Positions 8,588-17,762 are shown, counted from the stretch's first letter. The stretch: DNA of 64,000 nucleotides from Candidatus Thorarchaeota archaeon (GCA_011365025.1 RDOF01000007.1:1-64000); one strand, 5' to 3'. Made by a program: numbers and translations. Notes: generated by a model from the sequence alone, not told the origin.

Positions 8588-8654
8588 AGAAAAGGGTTTT
8601 CCCGCTGGATGGATACGTCAATTAATACCATTAATCGACGAATAAGACGAAACA

Positions 8655-9317
8655 TTGAAGATTGAGATAGTCGCCGCAGGTTGCAAGGTAGCATTATTGA
8701 AGTACAATGATGAAGTTTTGAATTTGGCAGGCAAACATGTTGCTGTAGCCCGGTTGATATCCCGCCTTACGCCTGCGCCGCTCATTAATTTCTATGTAGG
8801 AACGATAATGATTCTTTTTTCACCAATAGGACTTGGGGCGGTCCTCGAACCTTGGACCGCTTTCGGTATTTGCATTCTTGTTATGGTAGCTTGCCCTATA
8901 CTACCAATAATCATCTCGGCTTATCGAGGACACACTGATCTAGATGTTTCTACACGCGAAAGTCGGCCAAGATTCTTCTTATTTAGCCTAGCATGCTATG
9001 CAGCAGCTTTCGTCATATACTATTTCACCGACTGCCTAATAATGTCTAGTCTGGCTGCCGCATACTTCACAGTTACTGCATGCGTTATGTTGGCGACATT
9101 TAGAACAAAGGTTTCTGTGCATGGTGCGGGGGTTGGCGGGCCGGGAACAGCACTGATTTTTGTATATGGTGCAATAGCACTTCCGGTCATTCTGGTCTGG
9201 CTTGCCGTCATCTGGGCGAGACCGGTTCTAAGGCAGCATACTCTTCGTCAAACCATATGTGGAGTTCTAATTGGCATTGTAGTCACATCAATAACATACT
9301 TCTTTGTTTATACATAA
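8655..9317 (+). CDS. PAP2-like integral membrane protein (lipid phosphatase superfamily, divergent)
   Basis: A 220-residue protein from a TTG start with about six transmembrane segments. Near the C-terminus are TKVSVHGAGVGGPGTAL and WARPVLRQHTLRQTICG. These align with the second and third PAP2 signature motifs (SGH and SRxxxxxHxxxD), although the SGH Gly and the final Asp are replaced. The spacing between the two His residues and the following helix fits the family. PAP2 enzymes dephosphorylate lipid phosphates at the membrane. The first motif (KxxxxxxRP) is not clear. It could be an active divergent enzyme or a non-catalytic relative. It is monocistronic and divergent from the roadblock gene. 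Confidence 0.6.
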   Translation: MKIEIVAAGCKVALLKYNDEVLNLAGKHVAVARLISRLTPAPLINFYVGTIMILFSPIGLGAVLEPWTAFGICILVMVACPILPIIISAYRGHTDLDVSTRESRPRFFLFSLACYAAAFVIYYFTDCLIMSSLAAAYFTVTACVMLATFRTKVSVHGAGVGGPGTALIFVYGAIALPVILVWLAVIWARPVLRQHTLRQTICGVLIGIVVTSITYFFVYT

Positions 9318-9420
9318 TATCCCTTTAGTCAATGCTTTATGCCGTACGAAAAGTGTTCATATGGAGTCACAGGTACTTGACATCCAGAATCAGTAGTTCT
9401 CTTAACTGGAAGAAGTAACC

Positions 9421-10671
9421 ATGCAACCAAGTACCGTGTGTCCTAAATGTGGGAAGCGCATGAGACGTGGTAGTACATTCTGCATGGGCTGTGGATCAAA
9501 ACTGACAGAAATTGACCAACCCATGGATGTCCACGATGATGAGCAGAATCAGAGTGAAACGCACACCCTGGAAACTCTAGAGGAAGGCAGTGCGGATCTT
9601 GAATTCGAGCTGCCTGATAGTACGCTAGAGGAAGTCCCAGAAGATGCGGTCCTTTCGGAACCAGTCATAGAAGATACGGAACCCTTGGAATCCACAGAGG
9701 AAGCCGAGCTGCCTCCAGCTGATGACTTATCCTGGGAGGTTGACGAAAAGCTTCTGAAAGCAGCCCCAGAGCCGGAAGAAGAGCTGACTGTTGTCGAAGT
9801 TCCGTCCGAGGAACCTGCTGGAACCTCAAGGGACATTTCATGGGATGAGGAGGATCTCGTAATTGAGGCCGAAGAGGTCAAAGAAGGTATGCCTTTCAAG
9901 GAAGTGGAGCCGCCTAGAGTAGTTTCAGGCGAATTTGACAGCACGACTGAAGCGGCTCTGGTACATTTGTTTCCTGACGAAAGGCACACAGCGACAAGAG
10001 ACGCGGTTGCGCACCTCTTTCCTGAAGGTCGAGGTGTTACAAGCAAGGATTTCATTGATGTTGTTGTTGGAAAACCCACAAAGATTGATGTTTCTGAACC
10101 CATGCATGAACTCGAAGAACCAGCTTGTCCTAGCTGTGGAACGGCCTTGGCCAGTGATGGATTTGTATATCCAGACTATGTCTTTGATGCTATGGGAAGG
10201 GCCCGACTGGAAAGTGGAATCGAGAGGATGAAAGAGAATATGCATGAAAAGGCCATTGAATCGTTTGAAATGGCAAAGAAGCTGTATGAGCGAGCCAACA
10301 ACGAGAAGATGGTTGCAGAATGCGGAAAGAAGATAGATGAAGGATATGATGCAATGGCCAATGAACACTTCCTCCAAGGAGAAAAGCATCGCAAGGCTGA
10401 GGAGTATGAGTGGGCCATTGTCCAGTTCAAGAAGGCAAGAGAGATCTACATGTTTTCAACGGACGTGAAGAAGAGAGCCAAGTGCTCTGAGAAAGCTAGA
10501 GAGTGTTACGTGGATTGGGGGCGAGTTCTGGAAGATGAGGGTGATAGGCTTGCCAAAGCAGGTATGACCAGGGATGCGCTTGCCAAGTATCAAGAAGCGG
10601 CAAGAAAATTCCGTGAAGGCGATGACCAGAAGAAGCTTAAGGATTTAGAGAAGAGAATTATGAAAGCCTGA
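9421..10671 (+). CDS. Zinc-ribbon, acidic-linker and TPR-like protein
   Basis: A 416-residue cytoplasmic protein. The N-terminus is a zinc ribbon with CPKC at residues 7-10 and CMGC at 21-24. Residues 30-180 are very acidic and low in complexity (many E, D, P, S). A lone CPSC (about 236-239) begins a middle segment without a second Cys pair. The C-terminal 170 residues are charged helices of TPR character, such as MKENMHEKAIESFEMAKKLY and EYEWAIVQFKKAREIY. The layout suggests a scaffold with a helical repeat for protein binding. No enzymatic motif is present. The gene is convergent with the amidohydrolase, 22 bases away. The exact function is not recognised. Confidence 0.75.
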   Translation: MQPSTVCPKCGKRMRRGSTFCMGCGSKLTEIDQPMDVHDDEQNQSETHTLETLEEGSADLEFELPDSTLEEVPEDAVLSEPVIEDTEPLESTEEAELPPADDLSWEVDEKLLKAAPEPEEELTVVEVPSEEPAGTSRDISWDEEDLVIEAEEVKEGMPFKEVEPPRVVSGEFDSTTEAALVHLFPDERHTATRDAVAHLFPEGRGVTSKDFIDVVVGKPTKIDVSEPMHELEEPACPSCGTALASDGFVYPDYVFDAMGRARLESGIERMKENMHEKAIESFEMAKKLYERANNEKMVAECGKKIDEGYDAMANEHFLQGEKHRKAEEYEWAIVQFKKAREIYMFSTDVKKRAKCSEKARECYVDWGRVLEDEGDRLAKAGMTRDALAKYQEAARKFREGDDQKKLKDLEKRIMKA

Positions 10672-10693
10672 GTACTCAAGAACACGTTTCGAA

Positions 10694-11620
10694 TTAGCCT
10701 GTCAACTTGAAGTTTGTAAGACGCAGTATATTGTCACGGAAGATGAGGTTGATATCATCCTCCGTGTAGCAAAATTGGGGACAAATTGACCTTACTGCAT
10801 TGTATTGCTCTTCAAGTATATTGAATCGATACCCTCTTGGAAAGAAGGAGGAGTCTGTTCCAAACACCACTCGGCATGACCCCCCTGCTTTCATTGCTTT
10901 TTCAAAGATCTTTGTTATAGTCAGATCGTAGGGAAGGTAGTTCATCCAGCTGTTGCTTCCACTTGAGTCAACCAGTACATTGTGTGTTTGATAAAAGAGC
11001 ATGAGGGCCTCTCTGAAGAACCCGGCACCAAAGTGTGCAATCATGAAATTCAAATCAGGGAAGTCGTGGGCGGGCTTTTGGATATCCAGGGGATTTCCAA
11101 ATCGAAGGTTTGCCTGCGTTCCAATTGTTATTCCGAAATGCAAAATCACAAGAAGTTTATGCCTTAGGGCCTCCTCATAAATTGGATATACCCTGTCATC
11201 ATAAACATGCATGTTCCAAGAACTCGGGTAGAGCTTTATCCCTTGGAAGTTGTCACGTCCAGCCCTCTTTACAATATCAACAGCGTCCTCATTGGCAGGA
11301 TTCACATTTGCATAACCGAGAAACCTACCTGGGAAGCGTTTCCTTGCTTCATTGAACTCATCCCAGCTCTCTTGACCAATCATCATTCCTATTGCCGATA
11401 TTCCGTACCTATCAAGCTCCTCAACCCACATTGCACCAGTGTCCCATGGCTCGTTCGGCAATTTGAGCTCTTTCATGTCTGTTTGATAAGACACCCGCTC
11501 CTGAGCTCTCTTCATGGTTTCTGGATCTGAGAACCATTCCTTCATAGTATTGTAGGTAATAAAGTGAGAGTGGGCATCGATAACCTCTATTCCGAGCTTT
11601 GACAGAACCATTGCAATCAT
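10694..11620 (-). CDS. Amidohydrolase family (amidohydrolase 2) metal-dependent hydrolase
   Basis: A 308-residue TIM-barrel hydrolase of the amidohydrolase-2 group (relatives include ACMSD-type decarboxylases). Visible metal and active-site motifs: IDAHSHF near the N-terminus (residues 13-19), LVILHFGIT, FMIAHFGAGF and the late VVFGTDSSFFPRG Asp motif. Family members hydrolyse or decarboxylate cyclic or carboxylated substrates; the substrate here is unknown. The start may be Met1 or Met4, and neither has a strong ribosome site. It lies 87 bases downstream of top6A on the same strand and could be read through from that operon, but no functional link is evident. Confidence 0.85.
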   Translation of the reverse strand: MIAMVLSKLGIEVIDAHSHFITYNTMKEWFSDPETMKRAQERVSYQTDMKELKLPNEPWDTGAMWVEELDRYGISAIGMMIGQESWDEFNEARKRFPGRFLGYANVNPANEDAVDIVKRAGRDNFQGIKLYPSSWNMHVYDDRVYPIYEEALRHKLLVILHFGITIGTQANLRFGNPLDIQKPAHDFPDLNFMIAHFGAGFFREALMLFYQTHNVLVDSSGSNSWMNYLPYDLTITKIFEKAMKAGGSCRVVFGTDSSFFPRGYRFNILEEQYNAVRSICPQFCYTEDDINLIFRDNILRLTNFKLTG

Positions 11621-11707
11621 TTCCGAGGGAAGGTGCCAAGTAAAACCTACCCAGCCCTTATCAGGGTTGTCAAATGCCCATAGTACCTTTGCGAATTGTC
11701 GCGCATG

Positions 11708-13867
11708 CTAAATCCAATCGCCGGTCTCCAGCTTCCTAGGTATGTAATCATCAGTCAAATACTCAAAGCTGTGACTAGCAAAAGCCTGAATCTCCGCCTT
11801 CTCTTTGAGGTTGAGCATCAGCTTCAGGTCCTCAACCCAGGGCTTGTTCGAACGTACAAAAGGTTCTTTCAACATGTCTCTGACTCTTTTGATATCCGCC
11901 GGTTCCATTGGAATTCGAACAGCCTTTGGGATGTTGTACTCGTCAAGGTCTCTACTCAGCACACCCAGCAGCTTAAGCTCAGGTGTGGCAATGAATGGTG
12001 ATTCGTAGCTAAGTCTCTTGCTTCCACGAAGGAATACAGAATAGATGTAGTGTCCATAGGGGTCCGAGTCAACCAGTGCAAAAGCAGGTATCTCGAGCTC
12101 TTTCACAAGCATTCTGAGAAACGCTCGAGTAGCGATATCGCCCGACCCTTTTCCAGTTAGAACAATGCAGGGCATCCGATTCCAGTACTTGGCTTCAGCG
12201 AGTCTCATGACCGCAGCATCCTTCTCTGAAAGGATAATGAACTCTGCATCACTCTCAACAATCTCCACCTGATCAAGGAAGGGAGTGATTGCCCATCCAC
12301 CAGTCCCCATTTTGGTTAGGTCTATTAGGTCACCACCATCCCTAATCACAACCCTGCCCATGGCGGAGCCTCTTGCAGAGGCAACTACATGAACACTGTC
12401 TCTGGTAGTATGAATCATCGATGCGACATCTTCAATGATTTTATCACTTCTCTTCTGTTCACGGAAGAGATTAACATCACTGTAGAAAATTTCACGTTTT
12501 GTTGCGTGAAGGCTCGATTTGAGAAGCTGATGAATGATTTCCATGACTCTGGCAGTACGTGTGGCATCCACAACCGATGCGAGGGAATGATACGGGCGCG
12601 AAACGGTCTTCATTCCTAGTAGAAGAAGGTCCCTTACTTCATCCCAAACTATGTTGTCACCAGACCGACTTGGTATCTCAAATGCCGGTCGGCCAGTTGT
12701 CATAGCCTCATTGAGCACATCTAGGGCAACCTCAGTGAGCAATTCAAGGGTGTTCTCAGAAGAAAGATTTAGAACTTCAACAGTTTCTTCCAGCATAGGC
12801 TGTTCTTCTTCGGGTATCTCTCCTGCTTCAATGGCGGCTTCACGCTTCTCCGCTTCGGACCATTGCTTCTTCAAAGCCTTCTGCAGCTTGGAAACAGCCT
12901 CAGGAGTAGGAAGACCAGATTTCTTCCTCTTGGGCTTAGCCCGCATTTTCTCCAGAGGAGTGAATTCCCTCTTCTTCAGAGGCTTTTTGGCTGGTGTGGC
13001 GTCTTTTGGGGTTTTCGTCTTTTTCTTTGGTTTCTTCACTTTTGGTGGCGTCTCCTCTTCTGGTTCAGGGCCTTCAGCTGCTGCCTCCAGCTCTTTCGGC
13101 TTCTCCGCGGGGGCTTTCTTCTCATCTTTCTTTGGTGTTGACACCTCAGGCGCCATGAAACTGCGCATCTCCGCCTCTCTAACCAATGCAATCGCTGCGT
13201 CAATCATTACTTCAGCCTTGGATGCACTTAATCCGTCTACCATACTTGCAACCGAGCTAGGCCTGGAGCGTGACAAACGTGCCACTGAGTTGTAGCCGGC
13301 TCGCTCGAGCTCTTTGGCGAGTTTTGCGCCAACACCCGGAAGGTCGGTTAGCTTAAGTTCACTTTCCGGAGGGGGTGGTGATTCCTCCTCTTCTTCTGCA
13401 GGTTCTACTTCTATTGGAGGAGTAGCATCGGGCGCTTTCTTCTTCAAGAGACCCTTGGCTGCATCCACCAATTTCTTTGCTCCGCTGGAACTCAAGCCCT
13501 CAACCTTCTTGGAGAGGCTTGTTGGACGTGCACGAGAAATCTTGTCAACCGAGTCATACTTGGCTTCGACGAGTTTGTCCCTCAATTTTGGTCCAATGCC
13601 AGGAAGACTTGTCAGCGGAGGACCTGCGGCCACCGGCTCTTCTTTCTTCGCGGTCTTCTCCGATGCTTCTATTTTTGGCTTTTTAGAGGTGGCAGGCTTG
13701 GTTTTCTTGGTTTTCGCGGCTTTTTTCGCTTGTTCCTTCTTGGGGCTCTTGCCACTCTTCTTCTTGGGCTCCGATTTCTTGGCCTTCATCTTCGTTTCAG
13801 TCTTCACCAAGTCACCAAGCGTGGCTTGGACAGTCTCATCCTTTTTGGAGGGTTTCTTTTTCGCCAT
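11708..13867 (-). CDS. top6A: DNA topoisomerase VI subunit A with a double helix-hairpin-helix N-terminal extension
   Basis: The catalytic, Spo11-related subunit of type IIB topoisomerase, which cleaves and rejoins both DNA strands. The core starts near residue 365. It contains ATKREIFYSDV with the candidate catalytic Tyr462 in the winged-helix domain, and a Toprim domain with an acidic SEKD, VLTGKGSGD and the metal-binding DSD (D600, D602) in VDSDPYGHYIYS. At 719 residues it is about twice the usual 360-390. The extra part is a Lys-rich tail (1-80), two RadA-like HhH domains (about 85-142 with LPGIGPKLRDKL; 171-231 with LPGVGAKLAKEL) and a long charged linker (240-330). It begins 3 bases after top6B, in an obvious operon. 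Confidence 0.95.
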   Translation of the reverse strand: MAKKKPSKKDETVQATLGDLVKTETKMKAKKSEPKKKSGKSPKKEQAKKAAKTKKTKPATSKKPKIEASEKTAKKEEPVAAGPPLTSLPGIGPKLRDKLVEAKYDSVDKISRARPTSLSKKVEGLSSSGAKKLVDAAKGLLKKKAPDATPPIEVEPAEEEEESPPPPESELKLTDLPGVGAKLAKELERAGYNSVARLSRSRPSSVASMVDGLSASKAEVMIDAAIALVREAEMRSFMAPEVSTPKKDEKKAPAEKPKELEAAAEGPEPEEETPPKVKKPKKKTKTPKDATPAKKPLKKREFTPLEKMRAKPKRKKSGLPTPEAVSKLQKALKKQWSEAEKREAAIEAGEIPEEEQPMLEETVEVLNLSSENTLELLTEVALDVLNEAMTTGRPAFEIPSRSGDNIVWDEVRDLLLLGMKTVSRPYHSLASVVDATRTARVMEIIHQLLKSSLHATKREIFYSDVNLFREQKRSDKIIEDVASMIHTTRDSVHVVASARGSAMGRVVIRDGGDLIDLTKMGTGGWAITPFLDQVEIVESDAEFIILSEKDAAVMRLAEAKYWNRMPCIVLTGKGSGDIATRAFLRMLVKELEIPAFALVDSDPYGHYIYSVFLRGSKRLSYESPFIATPELKLLGVLSRDLDEYNIPKAVRIPMEPADIKRVRDMLKEPFVRSNKPWVEDLKLMLNLKEKAEIQAFASHSFEYLTDDYIPRKLETGDWI

Positions 13868-13869
13868 TT

Positions 13870-15936
13870 CTATTCACCCTCAGTATCAATTTCTGCTTCT
13901 TCAGCATCTGACCCATCACCCAGTGGCATATCGGCGACAAGATCGGACCCGTGTGCATCTGTTTCAGTTTCTTCCTGGTCGAAATCTGTTTCAAAACCGG
14001 TAATGGAATCGCGTATCTTGCGTGCTACCACTTCAGGGTCGAATAATGGTTTCTTCTTTCCATCGTTTGCAATGGTTGAAAGACTCTGGGCAAATTGGTC
14101 CGCATACATTGCAAGAATACCAGCCCTCTTCGCCTTTCTACGTGCAGTTTCTCTCCTAGTAATATAGCGACGAAATCTTCTGCCTGCATCCTCAAGAGCC
14201 AATTTGATTTCTCTAAGAAGGACTTCATCCTCGGCAAGAGCCTGCTTGCTCTGGCCTTTGAACATGACGTGAACGTAAGCACCGCAAACGTGGATGAATA
14301 CCATTATGGGTCCACGAGGGATACCATTATCGAAAGTTGCCACCTTGTAGTTCTTCCAATTGACAGAAGTTGTTGCTTTCCAAGTTGCACAATCGCTGTT
14401 ATCTCTCAGCTTTGGCACCCGATTCACGAATCGCCAGAGAACCATTGGCGCAGACGTAGCGGGCTTAATTTCCCCTCCGTATGCAATGCATACCTCTACT
14501 GCAAATGAGAGCCCCTTTCCGGAAGTTGGCTTTCTGGTCACTGCTGTAGCAAAGTCGGGTCTGTATGCCATCTTGATTGTCTGCTCAAAAACCTCTTCTC
14601 CAACTGGAACCACAGTGTCAGTCGGAGGTGCAATGTAGTCCTCACTAGAGAATGCTTTGTAAAGGAGTTCGATCTCAGTCTTGGAAAGCGAGTCGGCCGG
14701 AGTGTACGGATTAAGAACGTCTAAACGTCGGCGTCTTAGTTCTTTGTTTGCTCCGCCGACAATGCTCTTTGCCTTGTTTGTACTAAGCCTGCAAAACGCC
14801 TTCGTCAGGAAGCCCTTAAGGTCTGATTCTGATGTTTCGCGAAGAAGGTCTTGAAATTCACCGATTCGAATGCTCGCAGGATGAGGCTGCGCGTATTTTG
14901 GTTCGTCTGGAAAATCCTTCACACGTCGAGGATGAATGTGCACTTCACCGTATGGATCTATGAATACGATTGTTACGTGAGAGTTCAGCAATGAAGCCAT
15001 TTCGCAGTAAATATCGGCGTAGCCTCTCCTGTACTGAATATTGAGATAATTCAGTCTAACATAAGTGCCATTCTCGAACGGGAGTTCCATTTCTATGGGA
15101 CCGCCAACGTAGTCCTTTGTGTTTGCCGTTGTTGTGTAGAAATCTGCGACGGTCGCAATTTTGTCTGTGAATCTCCTAGAAATCGCGAATATCGGTTTGC
15201 CAGTGGTGTTCTGAGCATCGCTGAAAGCAGAAGGAGCTCCAAACCCTTGACTTCCACGGGTCTGCCTTAGTCGTTCAGATTTACTCGATGCCAGGTAAAT
15301 TCCATACTTCTCCAGATCACGAGGAACCATTCCCACTCCGTTATCAAATACCTCGAACTCATAAACCTTGAAGCCTTCTTCATCATCGAGAGGCACGAGG
15401 TCTGGCATATGTATCTCTGTAAGCTGCATAACGACGAAGGGTTCACGGCGAGAAATCATTCCTCTGAAGGGAATCAGAAACTTTCGAAACCGCTTGATTC
15501 GCTCTTCCAAATCCTCTTTTCGTCGAGGAGGAATCTCTACTTCCTTTCCATCCTTGACATCCTTCTCAAGCTTCTTACTAAGCGAGATCGTATCATATAG
15601 GGTGCCATCAAGCTTTGACCTGATTTCCTCGATGTACTTGGGGTCAAGTTGGTCATCCAATCGAGGGCGGCTCTTGGCTTTCCACCACCAACTCTCAAGA
15701 GCATCAATTGCGTTGTCTAGGAATTCGATGGCATACTGCGTGTGCTTGTTAAGGCCAGTTTCAAATCCTACCAACTGTGTCCTTTTACGCATGAATTTGG
15801 CAATTGTGCCTTGGCGAATGTCGCCTGGTCCCGATGAGCCGGAACTTGAACTGCCTGCTTTGTCTTTTCCTTTGGAGGGTTGGTCGTTACCCGAACTCAC
15901 TTGCATCACTCCATCATACATTCCTTTTTGGAACAC
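13870..15936 (-). CDS. top6B: DNA topoisomerase VI subunit B (GHKL ATPase), enlarged
   Basis: The ATPase subunit that dimerises on ATP binding and drives strand passage by Top6A. GHKL motifs are intact: N-box EFLDNAID (catalytic Glu71, Asn75), DNGVGM at 198-203, and the RQTRGSQGFGAPSA glycine-rich lid at 224-237. The downstream transducer region contains the expected Lys-bearing motif area. At 688 residues it exceeds the usual 500-550. The extra length is a Ser/Gly-rich N-terminal tail of about 40 residues, an insertion of roughly 85-110 residues between the N-box and DNGVGM (WWW, then charged helices), and an acidic C-terminal tail of about 35 residues. The frame starts at a GTG; the Met at codon 6 or 11 could also be used, and the ribosome site does not decide. 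Confidence 0.94.
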   Translation of the reverse strand: MFQKGMYDGVMQVSSGNDQPSKGKDKAGSSSSGSSGPGDIRQGTIAKFMRKRTQLVGFETGLNKHTQYAIEFLDNAIDALESWWWKAKSRPRLDDQLDPKYIEEIRSKLDGTLYDTISLSKKLEKDVKDGKEVEIPPRRKEDLEERIKRFRKFLIPFRGMISRREPFVVMQLTEIHMPDLVPLDDEEGFKVYEFEVFDNGVGMVPRDLEKYGIYLASSKSERLRQTRGSQGFGAPSAFSDAQNTTGKPIFAISRRFTDKIATVADFYTTTANTKDYVGGPIEMELPFENGTYVRLNYLNIQYRRGYADIYCEMASLLNSHVTIVFIDPYGEVHIHPRRVKDFPDEPKYAQPHPASIRIGEFQDLLRETSESDLKGFLTKAFCRLSTNKAKSIVGGANKELRRRRLDVLNPYTPADSLSKTEIELLYKAFSSEDYIAPPTDTVVPVGEEVFEQTIKMAYRPDFATAVTRKPTSGKGLSFAVEVCIAYGGEIKPATSAPMVLWRFVNRVPKLRDNSDCATWKATTSVNWKNYKVATFDNGIPRGPIMVFIHVCGAYVHVMFKGQSKQALAEDEVLLREIKLALEDAGRRFRRYITRRETARRKAKRAGILAMYADQFAQSLSTIANDGKKKPLFDPEVVARKIRDSITGFETDFDQEETETDAHGSDLVADMPLGDGSDAEEAEIDTEGE

Positions 15937-16151
15937 TGGGGCTATTGCGTATCTACTTTGGTCCCATTTCGACCCCGAAAGAGTCTACTACTTTTTCGGC
16001 TCAAAGAAAGATTTCTGTATATGCATTTATTGTTTTCCCGTCATAATCCTCTTAGAGGGGCCGTTTTCTGCATCGAAACAGGTATTTCGATTGATGGGCA
16101 CCTTTTTGAATAATCCTCAGATGTCATAAGTGAGCCTTTTCGACAGAAACC

Positions 16152-16934
16152 GTGTTGAAGGAAGGGAAGTGCGTGAAACTGCCTGGCAAAGAGATAGTTG
16201 TCCGGAATATCCCGGGCATTTCGAGGATACAGGCAGGCGCAAATCTCTCAAAAGCTGTTTTGGCAGCTGCCAACAAAGCAGGGCTCTCTCTTGAGAATGG
16301 CGACATACTCGTGTTTGCTCATTCCATTGTATCAAAGGCGGAGGGACGAGTTGTCCACAGAAACGATATTGTGGTATCACAAACGGCGGAGAAGATTGCC
16401 TCACAAAATGGATTCGATCCGTTTCAAGTACAGCTCGCATTGGATGAATCAGAGGAAATCCTTAGAGAGGACAGGGTTCTGGTAACGGTGATGCCAAGCG
16501 GGCTTGTGTGCAACTTTGCAGGAGTTGATCGATCTAATGCACCACCGGACAGCTACATTTTGCTTCCGCATGACCCAGATGAGAGTGCATTGCGAATACG
16601 AAACGGAATAGAGGAAATGCTGGGAATAAAACTGGCCATAATCATCTCTGACACTCAAGGCCGCCCTTGGAGAAAAGCTGCAATAAACATAGCAATTGGG
16701 TGCTCAGGCATTAATGCGTTTAAGTACAACAAAGGACGAAGAGACCTTTGGGGTAGAATTCTGAAGAGCTCAACAGTCTGTCAAATCGATGAAATCGCTT
16801 CAGCAGTGGAGCCCCTAATGGGACAAGCAGGAGAAGGAACACCTGTGGTATTGGTCAGGGGATATTATTACTCTGAAGGTGAGGAGAGGGCAGCTAACGT
16901 TATACGTCCCTCCGAAGAGAACCTGTTCCTGTAG
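16152..16934 (+). CDS. cofE: Coenzyme F420-0:L-glutamate ligase
   Basis: This enzyme adds gamma-linked glutamate to F420-0 with GTP, in the last stage of coenzyme F420 synthesis. The 260-residue protein has the family signatures GDILVFAHSIVSKAEGR near the N-terminus, IIISDTQGRPWRKAAINIAIG in the middle and GQAGEGTPVVLVRGYYY near the end, plus a DEIASAVEPLMG helix. The likely start is GTG at 16152; a TTG follows directly. It is divergent from top6B and stands alone, with no other F420 genes nearby. Its presence implies that the organism makes F420 and probably has F420-dependent redox enzymes. Confidence 0.93.
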   Translation: MLKEGKCVKLPGKEIVVRNIPGISRIQAGANLSKAVLAAANKAGLSLENGDILVFAHSIVSKAEGRVVHRNDIVVSQTAEKIASQNGFDPFQVQLALDESEEILREDRVLVTVMPSGLVCNFAGVDRSNAPPDSYILLPHDPDESALRIRNGIEEMLGIKLAIIISDTQGRPWRKAAINIAIGCSGINAFKYNKGRRDLWGRILKSSTVCQIDEIASAVEPLMGQAGEGTPVVLVRGYYYSEGEERAANVIRPSEENLFL

Positions 16935-16978
16935 ATGGAGTATGCACTTGTCAATCCTGAATCCGAAAAGAAGTGAGA

Positions 16979-16997
16979 TGGTCCCATTGCGGGACCA
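16979..16997. terminator. Terminator-like hairpin between cofE and the zinc-ribbon gene
   Basis: TGGTCCC and GGGACCA form a perfect 7-bp stem with a 5-base loop between two convergent genes. Termination is inferred from position only. Confidence 0.45.
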
Positions 16998-17018
16998 ATT
17001 GTTGATTTGCTTGTGAAT

Positions 17019-17762
17019 CTAGACCCTCTGGCCGCAGCCGCCACAGAATTTGGCACCCTCAGGATATGGCTGACCACAATTCGTGCAGAAGCCGCCGCCC
17101 CCACTGGACATTGAAATCGTGACCGAATCTGAGTGATCATGGGCCCCTCCTCCGCCGCCCTCAATAGGTGCGCCGCATTTCGGACACTGACTAGCACCTT
17201 TCGCGATAGTGCCACAGTAGGGACATTTGCCCTCGCCCTGGGCGGAAGATATGTTGGCCATAATTGATGGGATTACCTTCTTCTGTTTGAACTCGAACCT
17301 CATATCACCGCCTGATTTCAATTCAATAATCAGCTTGTCGCCGCTCTGAGATGCCTGAGCTATTGATACGATTGGAACAGCAAGGCTCTCGGTATTTCCA
17401 TTGGCATCTTTGTTGTAGAATGAATCCCTGGTCCAAGATGAAACAGCTACTCCAACGGCACCATAGGCAAGTCCTCGACCAACCCCTCTAATGGCTCGGC
17501 CACCTATGCCACCTACATCACGTCCAATCCCTTCAAGTACTGCTGCGCCGGCAATTGCTCCAGCGAGTGCGCCGAACTTCTTCACTCCTCCCCATTTGGA
17601 AGGAGCCTTGATCCATACAAGACGAATATCAGTGAGCTCAAGCGAACCATCTTCACCGTCGAACTTGACATCCTTCTCGCGAACCATCTTTTTCTCATGA
17701 CCCATCGTCGTGAGTCCGGTACCCGAATACGTAACTGTCAAAAACTGTGGGCGATCTGTCAT
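17019..17762 (-). CDS. Protein with beta-rich N-terminal domain, glycine-rich segment and two C-terminal zinc ribbons
   Basis: A 247-residue protein. Residues 1-55 and about 115-165 look like the two halves of a small beta-barrel of the PH/GRAM kind (LELTDIRLVWIK; LAVPIVSIAQASQ; LIIELKSGGDMRFEF). Between them is a Gly/Ala-rich stretch (about 60-110: AGAIAGAAVLEG, GGRAIRGVGRG) that could be a membrane-interacting hairpin. Two zinc ribbons follow, CPYC...CPKC and CTNC...CGGC, separated by a Gly-rich linker. GAGG lies 8 bases before the ATG. The architecture suggests a membrane- or lipid-associated adaptor; the function is not known. Confidence 0.72.
   Translation of the reverse strand: MTDRPQFLTVTYSGTGLTTMGHEKKMVREKDVKFDGEDGSLELTDIRLVWIKAPSKWGGVKKFGALAGAIAGAAVLEGIGRDVGGIGGRAIRGVGRGLAYGAVGVAVSSWTRDSFYNKDANGNTESLAVPIVSIAQASQSGDKLIIELKSGGDMRFEFKQKKVIPSIMANISSAQGEGKCPYCGTIAKGASQCPKCGAPIEGGGGGAHDHSDSVTISMSSGGGGFCTNCGQPYPEGAKFCGGCGQRV

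Noticed and set aside
15790..15813. PIP-box-like QGTIAKFM near the start of Top6B, and a weaker QATLGDLV in Top6A (13805-13828)
   Set aside because: In Top6B the segment coincides with the conserved N-terminal strap (IAKF-RK-LVGF), so PCNA binding is not needed to explain it; the Top6A version lacks the aromatic pair.
16449..16658. Short minus-strand frame opposite cofE
   Set aside because: It lies wholly within the conserved cofE gene on the other strand.
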